Assembly (NCBI RefSeq): GCF_900475415.1
Contig: NZ_LS483388.1
Span: 544,001 to 608,000 of the forward strand
Length of the DNA stretch: 64,000 nucleotides
Source: Streptococcus porcinus
GTDB taxonomy: Bacteria > Bacillota > Bacilli > Lactobacillales > Streptococcaceae
Reading direction: 5' to 3'
In this document: in pieces, positions 8,807-17,696 of the stretch
Numbering within the stretch: the first letter of the stretch is position 1
Layout: every line of letters starts with the position of its first letter
Translations under genes and position numbers: made by a program
Notes under the pieces: generated by a model
Seen by the model: the letters and a program-made list of their open reading frames with translations, nothing else
What the model was told of the DNA's origin: nothing
Databases searched by the model: none

Positions 8807-8840
8807 AAGGGCGAGCATCTCACTTGAAGCTTGCCTTTTT
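8807..8840 (+). terminator. Terminator after the small membrane protein
   Basis: GGCGAGC (8810-8816) pairs with GCTTGCC (8829-8835), one G-U pair, followed by TTTTT. Confidence 0.8.
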
Positions 8841-9024
8841 CTCTACACCAACATGTTAGTATCCTGAAAAAAGGAGTTTATTATCCACTGTTTTTGAAAC
8901 GTTTTCATGATTTACATCTTCTGTTTTCAATTTTATCTGGAATAGACTAGCTTTTTTACGCCATTTTTTGTAAAATAGATGTTGTAAAAAGGTGATAAAC
9001 CTTAAATAAAAGGAGAATTAACTA

Positions 9025-9720
9025 ATGGTTAAATTGGTTTTCGCTCGCCACGGTGAGTCAGAATGGAATAAAGCTAACCTTTTCACTGGTTGGGCTGATG
9101 TTGATCTTTCAGAAAAAGGAACGCAACAAGCTATTGATGCAGGTAGATTAATTAAAGAAGCTGGTATCGAATTTGATCTTGCCTTCACATCAGTTCTTAA
9201 ACGTGCTATCAAAACAACTAATCTTGCTCTTGAATATTCAGACCAATTGTGGGTACCAACTGAAAAATCTTGGCGTTTAAACGAACGTCACTACGGTGGG
9301 TTAACTGGTAAAAACAAAGCAGAAGCTGCAGAACAATTTGGTGATGAGCAAGTCCACATCTGGCGTCGTTCATACGACGTATTGCCTCCAGATATGGCTA
9401 AAGATGATGAACATTCAGCACATACTGACCGTCGTTATTCACATTTAGATAACTCTGTTATTCCAGATGCTGAAAACTTAAAAGTAACCTTAGAACGTGC
9501 ACTTCCTTTCTGGGAAGACAAAATTGCACCAGCTTTAGTAGACGGTAAAAATGTCTTCATCGGTGCTCACGGGAACTCCATCCGTGCCTTGGTGAAACAT
9601 ATCAAACAATTAAACGATGATGAAATCATGGATGTTGAAATTCCTAATTTCCCACCACTAGTTTTTGAATTTGATGAGAAATTAAACTTGACTGCTGAAT
9701 ACTATCTTGGTGGTCAGTAA
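9025..9720 (+). CDS. gpmA: 2,3-bisphosphoglycerate-dependent phosphoglycerate mutase
   Basis: Glycolytic enzyme converting 3-phosphoglycerate to 2-phosphoglycerate in the cytoplasm. The phospho-histidine motif ARHGESEWN (His9) is at the N-terminus. [21 protein letters not shown] and the second catalytic His in GAHGNSIRA (His182) are present. 231 residues is normal for the dPGM type. AGGAGAA lies 8 bases before the ATG. Codon use is strongly optimised as for other glycolytic genes. It is monocistronic, with a strong terminator directly after the stop. Confidence 0.97.
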   Translation: MVKLVFARHGESEWNKANLFTGWADVDLSEKGTQQAIDAGRLIKEAGIEFDLAFTSVLKRAIKTTNLALEYSDQLWVPTEKSWRLNERHYGGLTGKNKAEAAEQFGDEQVHIWRRSYDVLPPDMAKDDEHSAHTDRRYSHLDNSVIPDAENLKVTLERALPFWEDKIAPALVDGKNVFIGAHGNSIRALVKHIKQLNDDEIMDVEIPNFPPLVFEFDEKLNLTAEYYLGGQ

Positions 9721-9727
9721 TCAGACG

Positions 9728-9751
9728 GCCCTCACTGTGAGGGCTTTTTTT
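9728..9751 (+). terminator. Terminator after gpmA
   Basis: Stem GCCCTCA (9728-9734) / TGAGGGC (9738-9744) with a three-base loop, then T7. Confidence 0.92.
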
Positions 9752-9935
9752 GTCCACACAAGTTAGGTTATTTGGACTTTTTGGACATGAAGAAATCTCT
9801 TCTTAGTATCTTTTTACTAGCAGAGAGTCTCCTTTTAAATTACATTTTGCTAGAGCTTTGCTATAAGAAAAGGCATAGGCTAGCTTAAGAATTTATGGTA
9901 ACATAGACTTTAATAAGTAATGGAGAGGTGTCCTT

Positions 9936-10454
9936 ATGAAAGCAGAAGAGCGTCGAAAAACCATTTTAGAAATCCTTGAAGCTAACCAAGAGCCATGTTC
10001 GGCCAGTCAGTTAGCTAAGGAACTACAGGTCAGCAGGCAACTTATTGTAGGCGATATTGCCTTACTGAGAGCTTTGCAAAATGATATTATTTCAACTCCT
10101 AAGGGCTATATTATGCGCCAATCACTTTATTCAAGTGACTACACAGCGAGATTAGTTTGTCAGCACCAAAATGACCAGACTTTCCAAGAGTTATCTATTA
10201 TTGTGGCTAATGGTGGTATTGTTTCAACGGTGGAAGTGGAACATCCTCTCTATGGTATGTTAACTGCTCCTCTTAATATTAAAAGTCAGCAAGATATACT
10301 TGATTTTATGACTAAGGTTGACAATTCGCATGCAGAACTCTTGTCCTCACTAACCAATGGACTACATAGTCATTTGGTATCTTGTCCAGATCAGAGAAGC
10401 TTTGAAAAAATTAAAGAAGAATTGTCATCAGCCGGTATTCTTTATCACAATTAA
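9936..10454 (+). CDS. niaR: Niacin-responsive transcriptional repressor NiaR
   Basis: A 172-residue repressor: an N-terminal winged helix (RRKTILEILEANQEPCSASQL ... SRQLIVGDIALLR) joined to a C-terminal 3H domain named for its three conserved histidines (EVEHPLYG, NSHAELL, GLHSHLV). NiaR represses niacin salvage and transport genes when nicotinic acid is abundant. The gene sits directly upstream of niaX, and a perfect 20-bp-arm palindrome lies between the two. GGAGAGG precedes the ATG. Coordination of nickel or another metal by the 3H domain is known in relatives but not testable here. Confidence 0.92.
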   Translation: MKAEERRKTILEILEANQEPCSASQLAKELQVSRQLIVGDIALLRALQNDIISTPKGYIMRQSLYSSDYTARLVCQHQNDQTFQELSIIVANGGIVSTVEVEHPLYGMLTAPLNIKSQQDILDFMTKVDNSHAELLSSLTNGLHSHLVSCPDQRSFEKIKEELSSAGILYHN

Positions 10455-10501
10455 CAAAACCTTACAGGTGTCTTGACACCTGTAAGGTTTTGTTTTATAA
10501 T
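10453..10501 (+). promoter_or_regulatory. NiaR operator palindrome over the niaX promoter
   Basis: Two perfect 20-base arms (10453-10472 and 10475-10494) around TT; the core is ACAGGTGTCTTGACACCTGT. The -35 TTGACA (10473-10478) sits at the exact centre. A 17-bp spacer leads to TATAAT (10496-10501), a fully consensus promoter. The same palindrome, followed by T-rich sequence, can fold as the niaR terminator, so one element does both jobs. Confidence 0.88.
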
Positions 10502-10526
10502 TGCTTTTAAACAAAAGGAGATTATT

Positions 10527-11045
10527 ATGACAAAGAAACCTACTCAAACAATTGCTTACGCATCAATATTAGTTGCATTTGGAATACTGATTCCTATGAT
10601 TATGCCTGTTAAAATTGTAATTGGTCCAGCTTCCTACACTCTAGCGAGCCATGTTCCTCTTTTTATCGCCACATTTATTTCTCTACCAGTGGGTTTATTT
10701 GTTGCACTCGGAACAACACTAGGATTCTTTTTAGCCGGTTTTCCAATTGTTATCGTTATGAGAGCACTCTCACATCTTATTTTTGTAGCAGTAGCCGCTC
10801 TCTATCTAAGTAAGAAGCCCACAACCTTACAGAGTCCCCTTAAAGCTTTACCTTTTGCGATAGTGATTAATATCATCCATGGAGCTGCAGAATTTTTGGT
10901 TGTTCTTTTAATGACAATGACTGCTCATACAGAACTTTCTTATATCTGGTCCATATTAGGGCTTGTTGGGCTAGGAACTGTTATTCATGGGTTAGTTGAT
11001 TTTTATTTAGCCTATTGGATTTGGAATCGCTTAGCACATAAATAA
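10527..11045 (+). CDS. niaX: Niacin transporter NiaX
   Basis: A 172-residue integral membrane protein with about five to six hydrophobic helices, the substrate-binding (S) subunit type of ECF transporters that work with a shared energising module. The identity rests on family features (TIAYASILVAFGILIPMIMP start, small size, GLVDFYLAYWIW end) and on adjacency to niaR with its operator. It should bring nicotinic acid or nicotinamide into the cell. The ATG at 10527 has AAGGAG seven bases upstream. An in-frame TTG at 10473 is inside the promoter and can be excluded. A terminator follows. Confidence 0.88.
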   Translation: MTKKPTQTIAYASILVAFGILIPMIMPVKIVIGPASYTLASHVPLFIATFISLPVGLFVALGTTLGFFLAGFPIVIVMRALSHLIFVAVAALYLSKKPTTLQSPLKALPFAIVINIIHGAAEFLVVLLMTMTAHTELSYIWSILGLVGLGTVIHGLVDFYLAYWIWNRLAHK

Positions 11046-11076
11046 AGGCTAGGGAAATTATCTTAATATTAATCGT

Positions 11077-11108
11077 CAAGTCCTTGTTGCAAGGGCTTGC
11101 ATTTTTTT
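11077..11108 (+). terminator. Terminator after niaX
   Basis: CAAGTCCTTG (11077-11086) pairs with CAAGGGCTTG (11090-11099), one G-U pair, followed by a T-run. It overlaps the -35 of the next gene. Confidence 0.85.
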
Positions 11109-11124
11109 GGGAAATTGGTATACT
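11097..11124 (+). promoter_or_regulatory. Promoter of the formate/nitrite transporter gene
   Basis: TTGCAT (11097-11102), a 16-bp spacer and TATACT (11119-11124); the -35 is inside the niaX terminator. Confidence 0.55.
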
Positions 11125-11163
11125 AGAAAAAGAATTGTGAAGACTATAACAAAAGAGGTAACC

Positions 11164-11925
11164 ATGAAGAGTCCAGAAGAGATTATCCAAACTACGATTG
11201 CTATTGGCCAGCACAAAGTTGAAAAGCCTTTTCTTGCAAAAGCTATCTTAGGTTTTATTGGAGGAGCTATGATTAGCCTTGGCTACCTCTTATATGTCCG
11301 AATTGCTGCCAGTGGCTTAGAAACTTTCGGTGCTTTTTCAAGTATTTTAGGGGCATGTGCCTTTCCTATAGGGTTAATTATTATCCTGATGGCCGGTGGT
11401 GAATTAATTACTGGAAACATGATGGCTGTATCGGCTAGCTTTTTTGCCCAAAAAATCCCCTTTAAAAAGCTCCTACATAATTGGTTAATCATAACTCTTT
11501 TTAATCTAATTGGCGCTATTTTTGTTGCCTACGTTTTTGGTCATTTTCTCGGCTTAACCTCAAGTGGAGTCTTTAAAGAAGAAGTTATTCACGTCGCACA
11601 AGCAAAGATTATGGCCAGTCCCTTACAAGCCTTTGTATCTGGTATTGGCTGTAACTGGTTTGTCGGACTTGCCCTATGGTTAAACTATGGTGCTAGTGAT
11701 GCCAGCGGTAAATTGCTAGGTATTTGGTTTCCAGTGATGACTTTTGTTGCTTTAGGCTTTCAGCATAGTGTGGCTAATGCCTTTATTATACCTGCAGCTA
11801 TATTTGAAAATGGGGCAACTTGGTTAGCATTTTTACAAAACTTCACCTTGGTTTATGCAGGTAACATTGTAGGTGGTGCAGTCTTTGTCAGTCTCTTCTA
11901 TTACAAAGCATTTTACCACCACTAG
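11164..11925 (+). CDS. Formate/nitrite transporter family protein
   Basis: A 253-residue FocA/NirC-type channel with six transmembrane helices. The family signatures are GGAMISLGYLLYVRI near the start, GGELITGNMM in the middle and NAFIIPAAIF near the end. It is expected to form a pentamer and move formate (a mixed-acid fermentation product in streptococci) or a similar small anion. I take the ATG at 11164, which has AGAGG at a proper distance. The ATG at 11107 lies before the predicted promoter -10. The gene is bounded by its own promoter and terminator. The substrate cannot be fixed from sequence. Confidence 0.88.
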   Translation: MKSPEEIIQTTIAIGQHKVEKPFLAKAILGFIGGAMISLGYLLYVRIAASGLETFGAFSSILGACAFPIGLIIILMAGGELITGNMMAVSASFFAQKIPFKKLLHNWLIITLFNLIGAIFVAYVFGHFLGLTSSGVFKEEVIHVAQAKIMASPLQAFVSGIGCNWFVGLALWLNYGASDASGKLLGIWFPVMTFVALGFQHSVANAFIIPAAIFENGATWLAFLQNFTLVYAGNIVGGAVFVSLFYYKAFYHH

Positions 11926-11950
11926 TATTATAAAATAGAAAAAAATCCTG

Positions 11951-11980
11951 ACTGAGAACTTCATTCTCAGTTTTCTTTTT
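11951..11980 (+). terminator. Terminator after the formate/nitrite transporter gene
   Basis: ACTGAGAA (11951-11958) / TTCTCAGT (11964-11971), five-base loop, then TTTCTTTTT. Confidence 0.88.
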
Positions 11981-11988
11981 ATATTTTA

Positions 11989-11997
11989 TGATAAAAT
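11989..11997 (+). promoter_or_regulatory. Extended -10 promoter of pbp2b
   Basis: TGaTAAAAT (TG at 11989-11990, hexamer 11992-11997). It predicts a start of transcription near 12004, that is after the ATG at 12001. Confidence 0.6.
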
Positions 11998-12000
11998 AGA

Positions 12001-14097
12001 ATGCGAAGTTTAAAAGGGGGTATTGTCATCAAAAAAGAGTCAAAATTATTAGTTGTTGTTAAGAGAAAAGCAAGTATACCTCGCCGGATAAACCTTTTAT
12101 TTTCTATTATTGTCTTTCTTTTTGTGGTTTTAATCTTGCGCCTAGCACAAATGCAAATTCAAGATAAGGCTTTTTATGATGCAAAGCTTAAGTCCTCAAC
12201 CGTTTATAAAGTTAAAAGTTCAACACCACGGGGAATGATTTTTGACCAAAAAGGAAAATTGTTGGTTGGTAATGAAATAAAAGAAGTTATTTCATTTACA
12301 AGAAATCCTGATGCTTCGGCAAATGACCTAAGAACATTAGCTAAAAACTTAGCTGATTATGTAAGGTATAATGATGTTAAAGTTAGTCTACGTGCTAAGA
12401 AGGATTACTATCTAGCTGATCCTAAGGTTTATGCTAAAGTGGTTAAAAAATTACCTAAGAATAAAAAAGTTGATGCTTACGGTAACAGCTTGACTGAAAG
12501 AAAAATCTATCAACATGCTTTAGCTTCTGTCACCAAAGATGAACTTAATTATTCTTCGGAGGAAGAAAAAGTTATTTCTATTTTTAACCAAATGAACGCG
12601 GTAGCCAGTTTTAATACGATAACTCTAAGAACCGCAGATTTAACAGATCAAGAAATAGCTTATCTGGTAGCCAATAAAGCAAAACTACCAGGGATTTCCG
12701 TGACAACTGATTGGAACCGCAAAGTGGAAGATGTTAGCTTGAATTCAATTATTGGGAAGGTATCCAGTCGAGAAGCAGGTCTGCCTCAAGAAGAAGCAGC
12801 AGAATATATAAAAAAGGGTTATGCTCTGAACGACCGGGTAGGAACCTCCTATCTTGAACGACAATATGAAAATCAATTACAAGGTCAACATGAAGTTCGG
12901 GAAATAAAAACAAATAAATCAGGAAAAATTGTCTCCGATAAAATCACTCATAAAGGTGAAAATGGGAAAAACTTGAAATTGACTATTGCAACAGATTTTC
13001 AAGATGGTGTCGATAAAATTATAAGAAAATATTTTGAATCAGAAATTGCCGAAGGCAAAGCTAAGTATTCAGAAGGAGCTTATGCTGTTGCTATGAATCC
13101 TAAGACTGGTGCTGTTCTGGCAATGTCAGGACTTTCTCAAGACTTGGAAACGGGTCAATTGGAAAAGAATGCTCTAGGAACTATTACTAACGTCTTTACT
13201 CCAGGTTCGGTAGTCAAAGGAGCTACCTTAGCAGCTGGTTGGCAAACAGGAGTTATTACTGGGAATCAAATTTTAACGGATCAGCCAATTCAGTTTGGAA
13301 ATTCTAAACCAATAAATTCTTGGTTTACTTTTGGTCAACAAAATATCTCAGCTATTCAAGCTTTGGAGTATTCCTCAAATACTTATATGGTGCAGATTGC
13401 TCTGAAAATGATGGGACAAGATTATCATGTTGGAATGTCCTTAACAAGTGATGGCATGAAAAAAACAATGGAGGAACTGCGCAAAGCTTATGCTAGTTTT
13501 GGCTTAGGGGCACCTACTGGTATTGATCTACCTGGTGAATCTACCGGTTATGTGGCTGGCAAATATACTGTTTCAAATGTTATCACAGAAGCGTTTGGAC
13601 AGTTTGATAACTATACTGCGATGCAATTAGCACAGTATGTTTCGACAATTGCAAATGGAGGTAAGAGAGTAGCACCTCATTTGGTTGAAGGTGTTTATCA
13701 CAATGATGGTAGTAAGGGACTTGGTCAACTTGAGAAGACAATTGCAACTAAAGAGTTGAATCAGGTTCAACTAAACCATGAGCAGTTGGCGATAATTCAG
13801 GATGGTTTTTATCAAGTTGTAAATAGTGGTAGTCCCTATGCTACTGGTAAAGGCATGGCTGGCTCATCTGTTACTATTAGTGGTAAAACGGGAACTGCTG
13901 AAACGTATGCTAAAGATAAGAATGGCAATACCGTAGCTACTTTTAATCTCAATGTTGTTGCTTATGGACCTAGTCAGGAGCCGCAGATTGCAGTAGCCAT
14001 TATGTATCCACATGCTAGCGACGCTCTAGCTAAAGCTCATCAATATATGGCAAGAGATATTATTAATTTATACCTATCAATGAATGTAAAATCATAA
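12001..14097 (+). CDS. pbp2b: Class B penicillin-binding protein 2B
   Basis: Peptidoglycan transpeptidase for peripheral wall growth and a beta-lactam target. One N-terminal transmembrane helix is followed by a PBP dimerisation domain ([13 protein letters not shown]...) and a transpeptidase domain with the active-site motif SVVK (Ser at about 403 counted from 12001), SSN in EYSSNTYM, and KTG in SGKTGTAE. The ATG at 12001 is only three bases after a strong -10 and has no ribosome binding site, so it is doubtful as the start. AAAGGGGG (12013-12020) sits seven bases before an in-frame ATC at 12028, which would give IKKESKLL, close to the usual MKK start. The body of the gene is certain; the start is not. 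Confidence 0.93.
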   Translation: MRSLKGGIVIKKESKLLVVVKRKASIPRRINLLFSIIVFLFVVLILRLAQMQIQDKAFYDAKLKSSTVYKVKSSTPRGMIFDQKGKLLVGNEIKEVISFTRNPDASANDLRTLAKNLADYVRYNDVKVSLRAKKDYYLADPKVYAKVVKKLPKNKKVDAYGNSLTERKIYQHALASVTKDELNYSSEEEKVISIFNQMNAVASFNTITLRTADLTDQEIAYLVANKAKLPGISVTTDWNRKVEDVSLNSIIGKVSSREAGLPQEEAAEYIKKGYALNDRVGTSYLERQYENQLQGQHEVREIKTNKSGKIVSDKITHKGENGKNLKLTIATDFQDGVDKIIRKYFESEIAEGKAKYSEGAYAVAMNPKTGAVLAMSGLSQDLETGQLEKNALGTITNVFTPGSVVKGATLAAGWQTGVITGNQILTDQPIQFGNSKPINSWFTFGQQNISAIQALEYSSNTYMVQIALKMMGQDYHVGMSLTSDGMKKTMEELRKAYASFGLGAPTGIDLPGESTGYVAGKYTVSNVITEAFGQFDNYTAMQLAQYVSTIANGGKRVAPHLVEGVYHNDGSKGLGQLEKTIATKELNQVQLNHEQLAIIQDGFYQVVNSGSPYATGKGMAGSSVTISGKTGTAETYAKDKNGNTVATFNLNVVAYGPSQEPQIAVAIMYPHASDALAKAHQYMARDIINLYLSMNVKS

Positions 14098-14108
14098 AGG
14101 AGATCAGA

Positions 14109-14704
14109 GTGTTATACCCAACGCCTATAGCGAAATTAATTGAGTCTTATTCAAAATTACCAGGTATTGGAGTTAAAACAGCTACAAGGCTAGCTTTTTA
14201 TACTATCAGTATGAGTGATGATGATGTGAATGACTTTGCTAAAAATCTATTAGCGGCCAAACGTGAATTAACCTACTGTTCTATTTGTGGTAATTTAACG
14301 GATGAGGATCCATGTTCTATTTGTATGGACCCAAGCCGAGACAAGAGTCAAATTTTGGTGGTTGAAGAGTCCAAAGATGTTTCTGCAATGGAGAAAATTC
14401 AAGAGTATCATGGCTACTATCATGTTTTACACGGCTTGATTTCTCCCATGAATGGGGTTGGTCCAGATGATATCAATCTGAAAGCATTAATTACTCGTCT
14501 TATGGATAGCGATGTTCAGGAAGTGATTATTGCAACCAGTGCCACTGCAGATGGAGAAGCAACCTCAATGTATATTTCAAGAATTCTAAAGCCTGCAGGA
14601 ATTAAGGTTACTAGGCTAGCTAGGGGTTGGCAGTAGGCTCAGATATTGAATATGCAGATGAAGTAACTCTTTTGAGGGCTATTGAAAATCGGACAGAGTT
14701 ATAA
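14109..14704 (+). pseudogene. recR: Recombination protein RecR, frameshifted near the 3' end
   Basis: RecR loads RecA with RecF/RecO in recombinational repair. The GTG start (14109) has GGAG upstream. Helix-hairpin-helix ([17 protein letters not shown]), the four-cysteine zinc finger ([16 protein letters not shown]) and the Toprim domain are intact. After VTRLARG the frame gives WQ and a stop at 14636 (175 residues). In the -1 frame the sequence runs on from 14627 as [20 protein letters not shown] to a stop at 14704, exactly the conserved RecR tail. Joining the frames gives 198 residues, the family length. One base is missing in or near GGGGTT (14623-14628). It is either a real truncation or a sequencing error. 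Confidence 0.92.
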
Positions 14705-14710
14705 AATAGA

Positions 14711-14750
14711 AAAGAAAAGGTAGTTCAAGTAGGAACTCCTTTCTTTTTAT
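14711..14750 (+). terminator. Terminator after recR
   Basis: Imperfect stem of AAAGAAAAGG-t-AGTTC with GAACTCCTTTCTTT, followed by T-rich sequence. Confidence 0.75.
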
Positions 14751-14766
14751 TTTGAACGATTTGCTT

Positions 14767-14795
14767 TTGAAATGCTTTCAAATTTTTGTTATAAT
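14767..14795 (+). promoter_or_regulatory. Promoter of ddl
   Basis: TTGAAA (14767-14772), a 17-bp spacer and TATAAT (14790-14795). The palindrome TTTGAAA/TTTCAAA (14766-14782, three-base centre) spans the -35 and could be an operator. Confidence 0.75.
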
Positions 14796-14828
14796 TAATA
14801 GAAATTTAATTCAGATAGGAAAAAGAAA

Positions 14829-15875
14829 ATGTCCAAACAAACACTTGTCTTGTTATACGGTGGCCGTTCTGCAGAGCGTGAAGTTTCAGTTTTATCAGCA
14901 GAAAGTGTGATGAGAGCCGTTAATTATGACCGCTTCTTCGTCAAAACTTATTTCATTTCGCAGTCTGGTGATTTTTATAAAACTCAAGAATGGAATCAAA
15001 AACCAGCCGAAACTGAAAAATTAATGACCAATCAAACGATTGTTGCAGATGCTCAAGTTAAAGCAAGTGATATTTATGAAGAAGGAGCAGTTGTCTTTCC
15101 TATACTGCATGGGCCAATGGGAGAAGATGGCTCTATCCAAGGTTTTCTAGAAGTTCTTAAAATGCCCTATGTTGGAACAAATATTTTATCTTCAAGTGTT
15201 GCCATGGATAAAATTACAACTAAGCGAGTTTTAGAATCTGCGGGAGTGCCTCAGGTTGCTTATAATGTTTTTATTGAAGGCAATTCCTTAGAAGAATGTA
15301 TCCAGGAAACACTGACCAAATTAAGCTTTCCTATGTTTGTAAAACCGGCGAATATGGGTTCATCAGTGGGGATTTCAAAAGCTGATTCTGAAACTGAGTT
15401 GAGAGAGGCTATTCAATTAGCCTTACAATACGATAGTCGCATTTTAATTGAGCAAGGAGTTGATGCGCGTGAGATTGAAGTTGGCCTTTTAGGCAATACT
15501 GATATTGCATCAACACTTCCCGGTGAAGTGGTTAAGGAAGTAGCTTTTTACGATTATCAGGCTAAATATATTGATAATAAAATTACAATGGCAATTCCAG
15601 CAGAGCTTGAGACAGACCTTGCTAACAAAATGCGCATCTATGCAGAAAATGCTTTTAAAGCTCTAGGATGCTGTGGGTTGTCCCGTTGTGATTTCTTTTT
15701 AACAAAAGATGGCTTTATCTATTTAAATGAGTTGAATACTATGCCAGGATTTACACAATGGTCCATGTATCCTTTGCTATGGGAGAATATGGGACTTTCG
15801 TATCCTGAACTTATTGAAAGGTTAGTTATTTTAGCGATTGAGATGTTTGAAAAGCGTGAAAGTCATTTAATTTAA
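14829..15875 (+). CDS. ddl: D-alanine--D-alanine ligase
   Basis: ATP-grasp enzyme joining two D-Ala for the peptidoglycan stem peptide. 348 residues, normal length. The N-terminal part has [13 protein letters not shown] and [14 protein letters not shown]-grasp features follow ([28 protein letters not shown]). The C-terminal [20 protein letters not shown] contains the Mg and D-Ala site. Tyr in the omega loop (AFYDYQAKY) indicates D-Ala rather than D-Lac specificity, so vancomycin susceptibility is expected. AGGA lies about 10 bases before the ATG. It precedes murF, whose enzyme uses its product. Confidence 0.97.
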   Translation: MSKQTLVLLYGGRSAEREVSVLSAESVMRAVNYDRFFVKTYFISQSGDFYKTQEWNQKPAETEKLMTNQTIVADAQVKASDIYEEGAVVFPILHGPMGEDGSIQGFLEVLKMPYVGTNILSSSVAMDKITTKRVLESAGVPQVAYNVFIEGNSLEECIQETLTKLSFPMFVKPANMGSSVGISKADSETELREAIQLALQYDSRILIEQGVDAREIEVGLLGNTDIASTLPGEVVKEVAFYDYQAKYIDNKITMAIPAELETDLANKMRIYAENAFKALGCCGLSRCDFFLTKDGFIYLNELNTMPGFTQWSMYPLLWENMGLSYPELIERLVILAIEMFEKRESHLI

Positions 15876-15880
15876 TACTC

Positions 15881-15919
15881 AAAAGAACAAAGTGATGATA
15901 ACACTCTGTTCTTTTATTT
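15881..15919 (+). terminator. Terminator after ddl
   Basis: AAAAGAACA (15881-15889) / TGTTCTTTT (15907-15915), followed by ATTTT. Confidence 0.88.
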
Positions 15920-16180
15920 TAACATCATTTTTGTAAGGCAGGTACTAGTAATATGAGAGCCTATAATCCTCAGTGGTAGTATTCAAGGGCTTGCAATTAT
16001 AAGCCTGTACTTAAACTATGATCTGAAAATAAAATTGAAGTAAAAGAAGATAGAAAATGAAGGTCCTAATTAAAATAAAGATAATTGTTTAGTTTATTAG
16101 AAGTTTTAATTCAACTGCTAGTAAAAAATAATAGTATATATTTTAGCAATTTAAAATATCATAATTTTCTTTGTAAAAAG
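15920..16180. other. Non-coding gap between ddl and murF
   Basis: AT-rich, with no plausible coding frame. A weak GGCTT/AAGCC hairpin lies at 15988-16005. Nothing else recognised before the murF promoter. Confidence 0.45.
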
Positions 16181-16189
16181 TGGTATAAT
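16181..16189 (+). promoter_or_regulatory. Extended -10 promoter of murF
   Basis: TGgTATAAT (16181-16189). No convincing -35; the leader is about 38 bases. Confidence 0.6.
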
Positions 16190-16233
16190 GGGTGTGAGAA
16201 TTTTTTTGTTACTGTAAAAAAGAAGGAAATATT

Positions 16234-17598
16234 ATGAAATTATCATTGTATGAAGTTGCAAAGGTCGTGGAGGCTCAGAATATTATTTCTGAATTTGATG
16301 ATGTTCCCCTGAAACAAATCGAATTTGATAGCCGTAAAATTGAAAAAGGGGATCTTTTCCTACCTTTAAAAGGGGAGAGAGATGGTCATGATTTTATAGA
16401 TAAGGCTTTTGAGAGTGGAGCAGTCGCTACATTTTCCGAAAAAGAGATTAGTGGACATCCCTATCTTCTTGTTAAGGATTGTTTGAAAGCATTTCAAAAG
16501 CTTGCTAAGTACTATATCGAAAAAATGCGTTTAGATGTTATTGCTGTTACGGGGTCAAATGGAAAAACTTCTACCAAGGATATGATTGAGGCTGTACTAG
16601 CAACAACCTACAAAACCTATAAGACCCAAGGAAACTACAATAACGAAATTGGTTTGCCTTATACGGTTCTTCATATGCCCGATGATACTGAAAAAATTGT
16701 TCTTGAAATGGGTCAAGATCATCTGGGAGATATTCATCTTCTTTCAGAAATTGCCCAGCCCCATATTGCTGTTGTAACTTTAATTGGTGAAGCTCATTTA
16801 GAATTCTTTGGTAGCCGAGAAAAAATAGCTCAAGGGAAAATGCAAATTACTGATGGCATGAATTCTCATGGCATTTTGATTGCACCGGGAGACCCTATTA
16901 TTGATCCTTATTTACCTGAAAACCAAATGGTTATCCGCTTTGGTGAAAATCAAGAAATTTTTGTCAAATCGATTGAGGAAAGTAAAAACAGCCTATCATT
17001 CACAACGAATGTTTTGAATCAAGCTCTTACTTTGCCATTATCAGGTAAGTATAACGCAACAAATGCTATGCTTGCTGCTTATGTTGGGAAGCTCTTAGCT
17101 GTTGCTGATGAAGATATTATTGAAGCTTTAGAACATGTGCAACTGACACGCAACAGAACAGAGTGGAAGAAAGCTAGCAATGGAGCGGATATATTATCAG
17201 ACGTCTATAATGCAAATCCTACTGCCATGCGTCTTATCTTAGAAACCTTTACACAGATTGCACCGAATCAAGATGGCCAAAAAATTGCCTTATTGGCAGA
17301 TATGAAAGAATTAGGACCGAGTTCAGTTGACTTACATTGCCAATTAATAGAGGCATTGAATCCAGATGACATTAATCATTTAATTTTTTATGGTAAGGAT
17401 ATTGAAGCTTTAGCACAGTTAGCTAGTCAATTGTATCCAATCGGAAAAGTCTTCTTCTTTAGAAAGACCGACACGGAAGATCAGTTTGAAGACTTATGTC
17501 ATCATGTTCAAGAAATACTTGGGGCTAATGATCAGATTTTGGTAAAGGGAAGTCATTCAATGAATTTAGAAGAAGTTGTAAATCGTCTTTTGGCGTAG
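16234..17598 (+). CDS. murF: UDP-N-acetylmuramoyl-tripeptide--D-Ala-D-Ala ligase
   Basis: Adds the D-Ala-D-Ala dipeptide made by Ddl to UDP-MurNAc-tripeptide, the last cytoplasmic peptide step of wall synthesis. 454 residues. Mur ligase features: IEFDSRKIEKGDLFLPLKG (N-terminal domain), P-loop AVTGSNGKTSTKDM, NYNNEIGLPYTVL, the Mg-binding Glu/His region GEAHLEFFGS, and the C-terminal DVYNANPTAMRL. GAAGGAA precedes the ATG. The ddl-murF order is conserved in streptococci. It has its own extended -10 promoter. Confidence 0.96.
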   Translation: MKLSLYEVAKVVEAQNIISEFDDVPLKQIEFDSRKIEKGDLFLPLKGERDGHDFIDKAFESGAVATFSEKEISGHPYLLVKDCLKAFQKLAKYYIEKMRLDVIAVTGSNGKTSTKDMIEAVLATTYKTYKTQGNYNNEIGLPYTVLHMPDDTEKIVLEMGQDHLGDIHLLSEIAQPHIAVVTLIGEAHLEFFGSREKIAQGKMQITDGMNSHGILIAPGDPIIDPYLPENQMVIRFGENQEIFVKSIEESKNSLSFTTNVLNQALTLPLSGKYNATNAMLAAYVGKLLAVADEDIIEALEHVQLTRNRTEWKKASNGADILSDVYNANPTAMRLILETFTQIAPNQDGQKIALLADMKELGPSSVDLHCQLIEALNPDDINHLIFYGKDIEALAQLASQLYPIGKVFFFRKTDTEDQFEDLCHHVQEILGANDQILVKGSHSMNLEEVVNRLLA

Positions 17599-17696
17599 CA
17601 AAGATTCTTAATAAATTTTTTGTTTTTTAATTGCCAATCTAACTTGTCCAAAAGTTATGATTAAGGTATAATTAAAAAATCAAGAAAGGATTTATT

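Noticed and set aside
8895..8907. cre-like TGAAACGTTTTCA upstream of gpmA
   Set aside because: One base too short for the CcpA consensus and more than 100 bases from the gene start; not reported as an operator.
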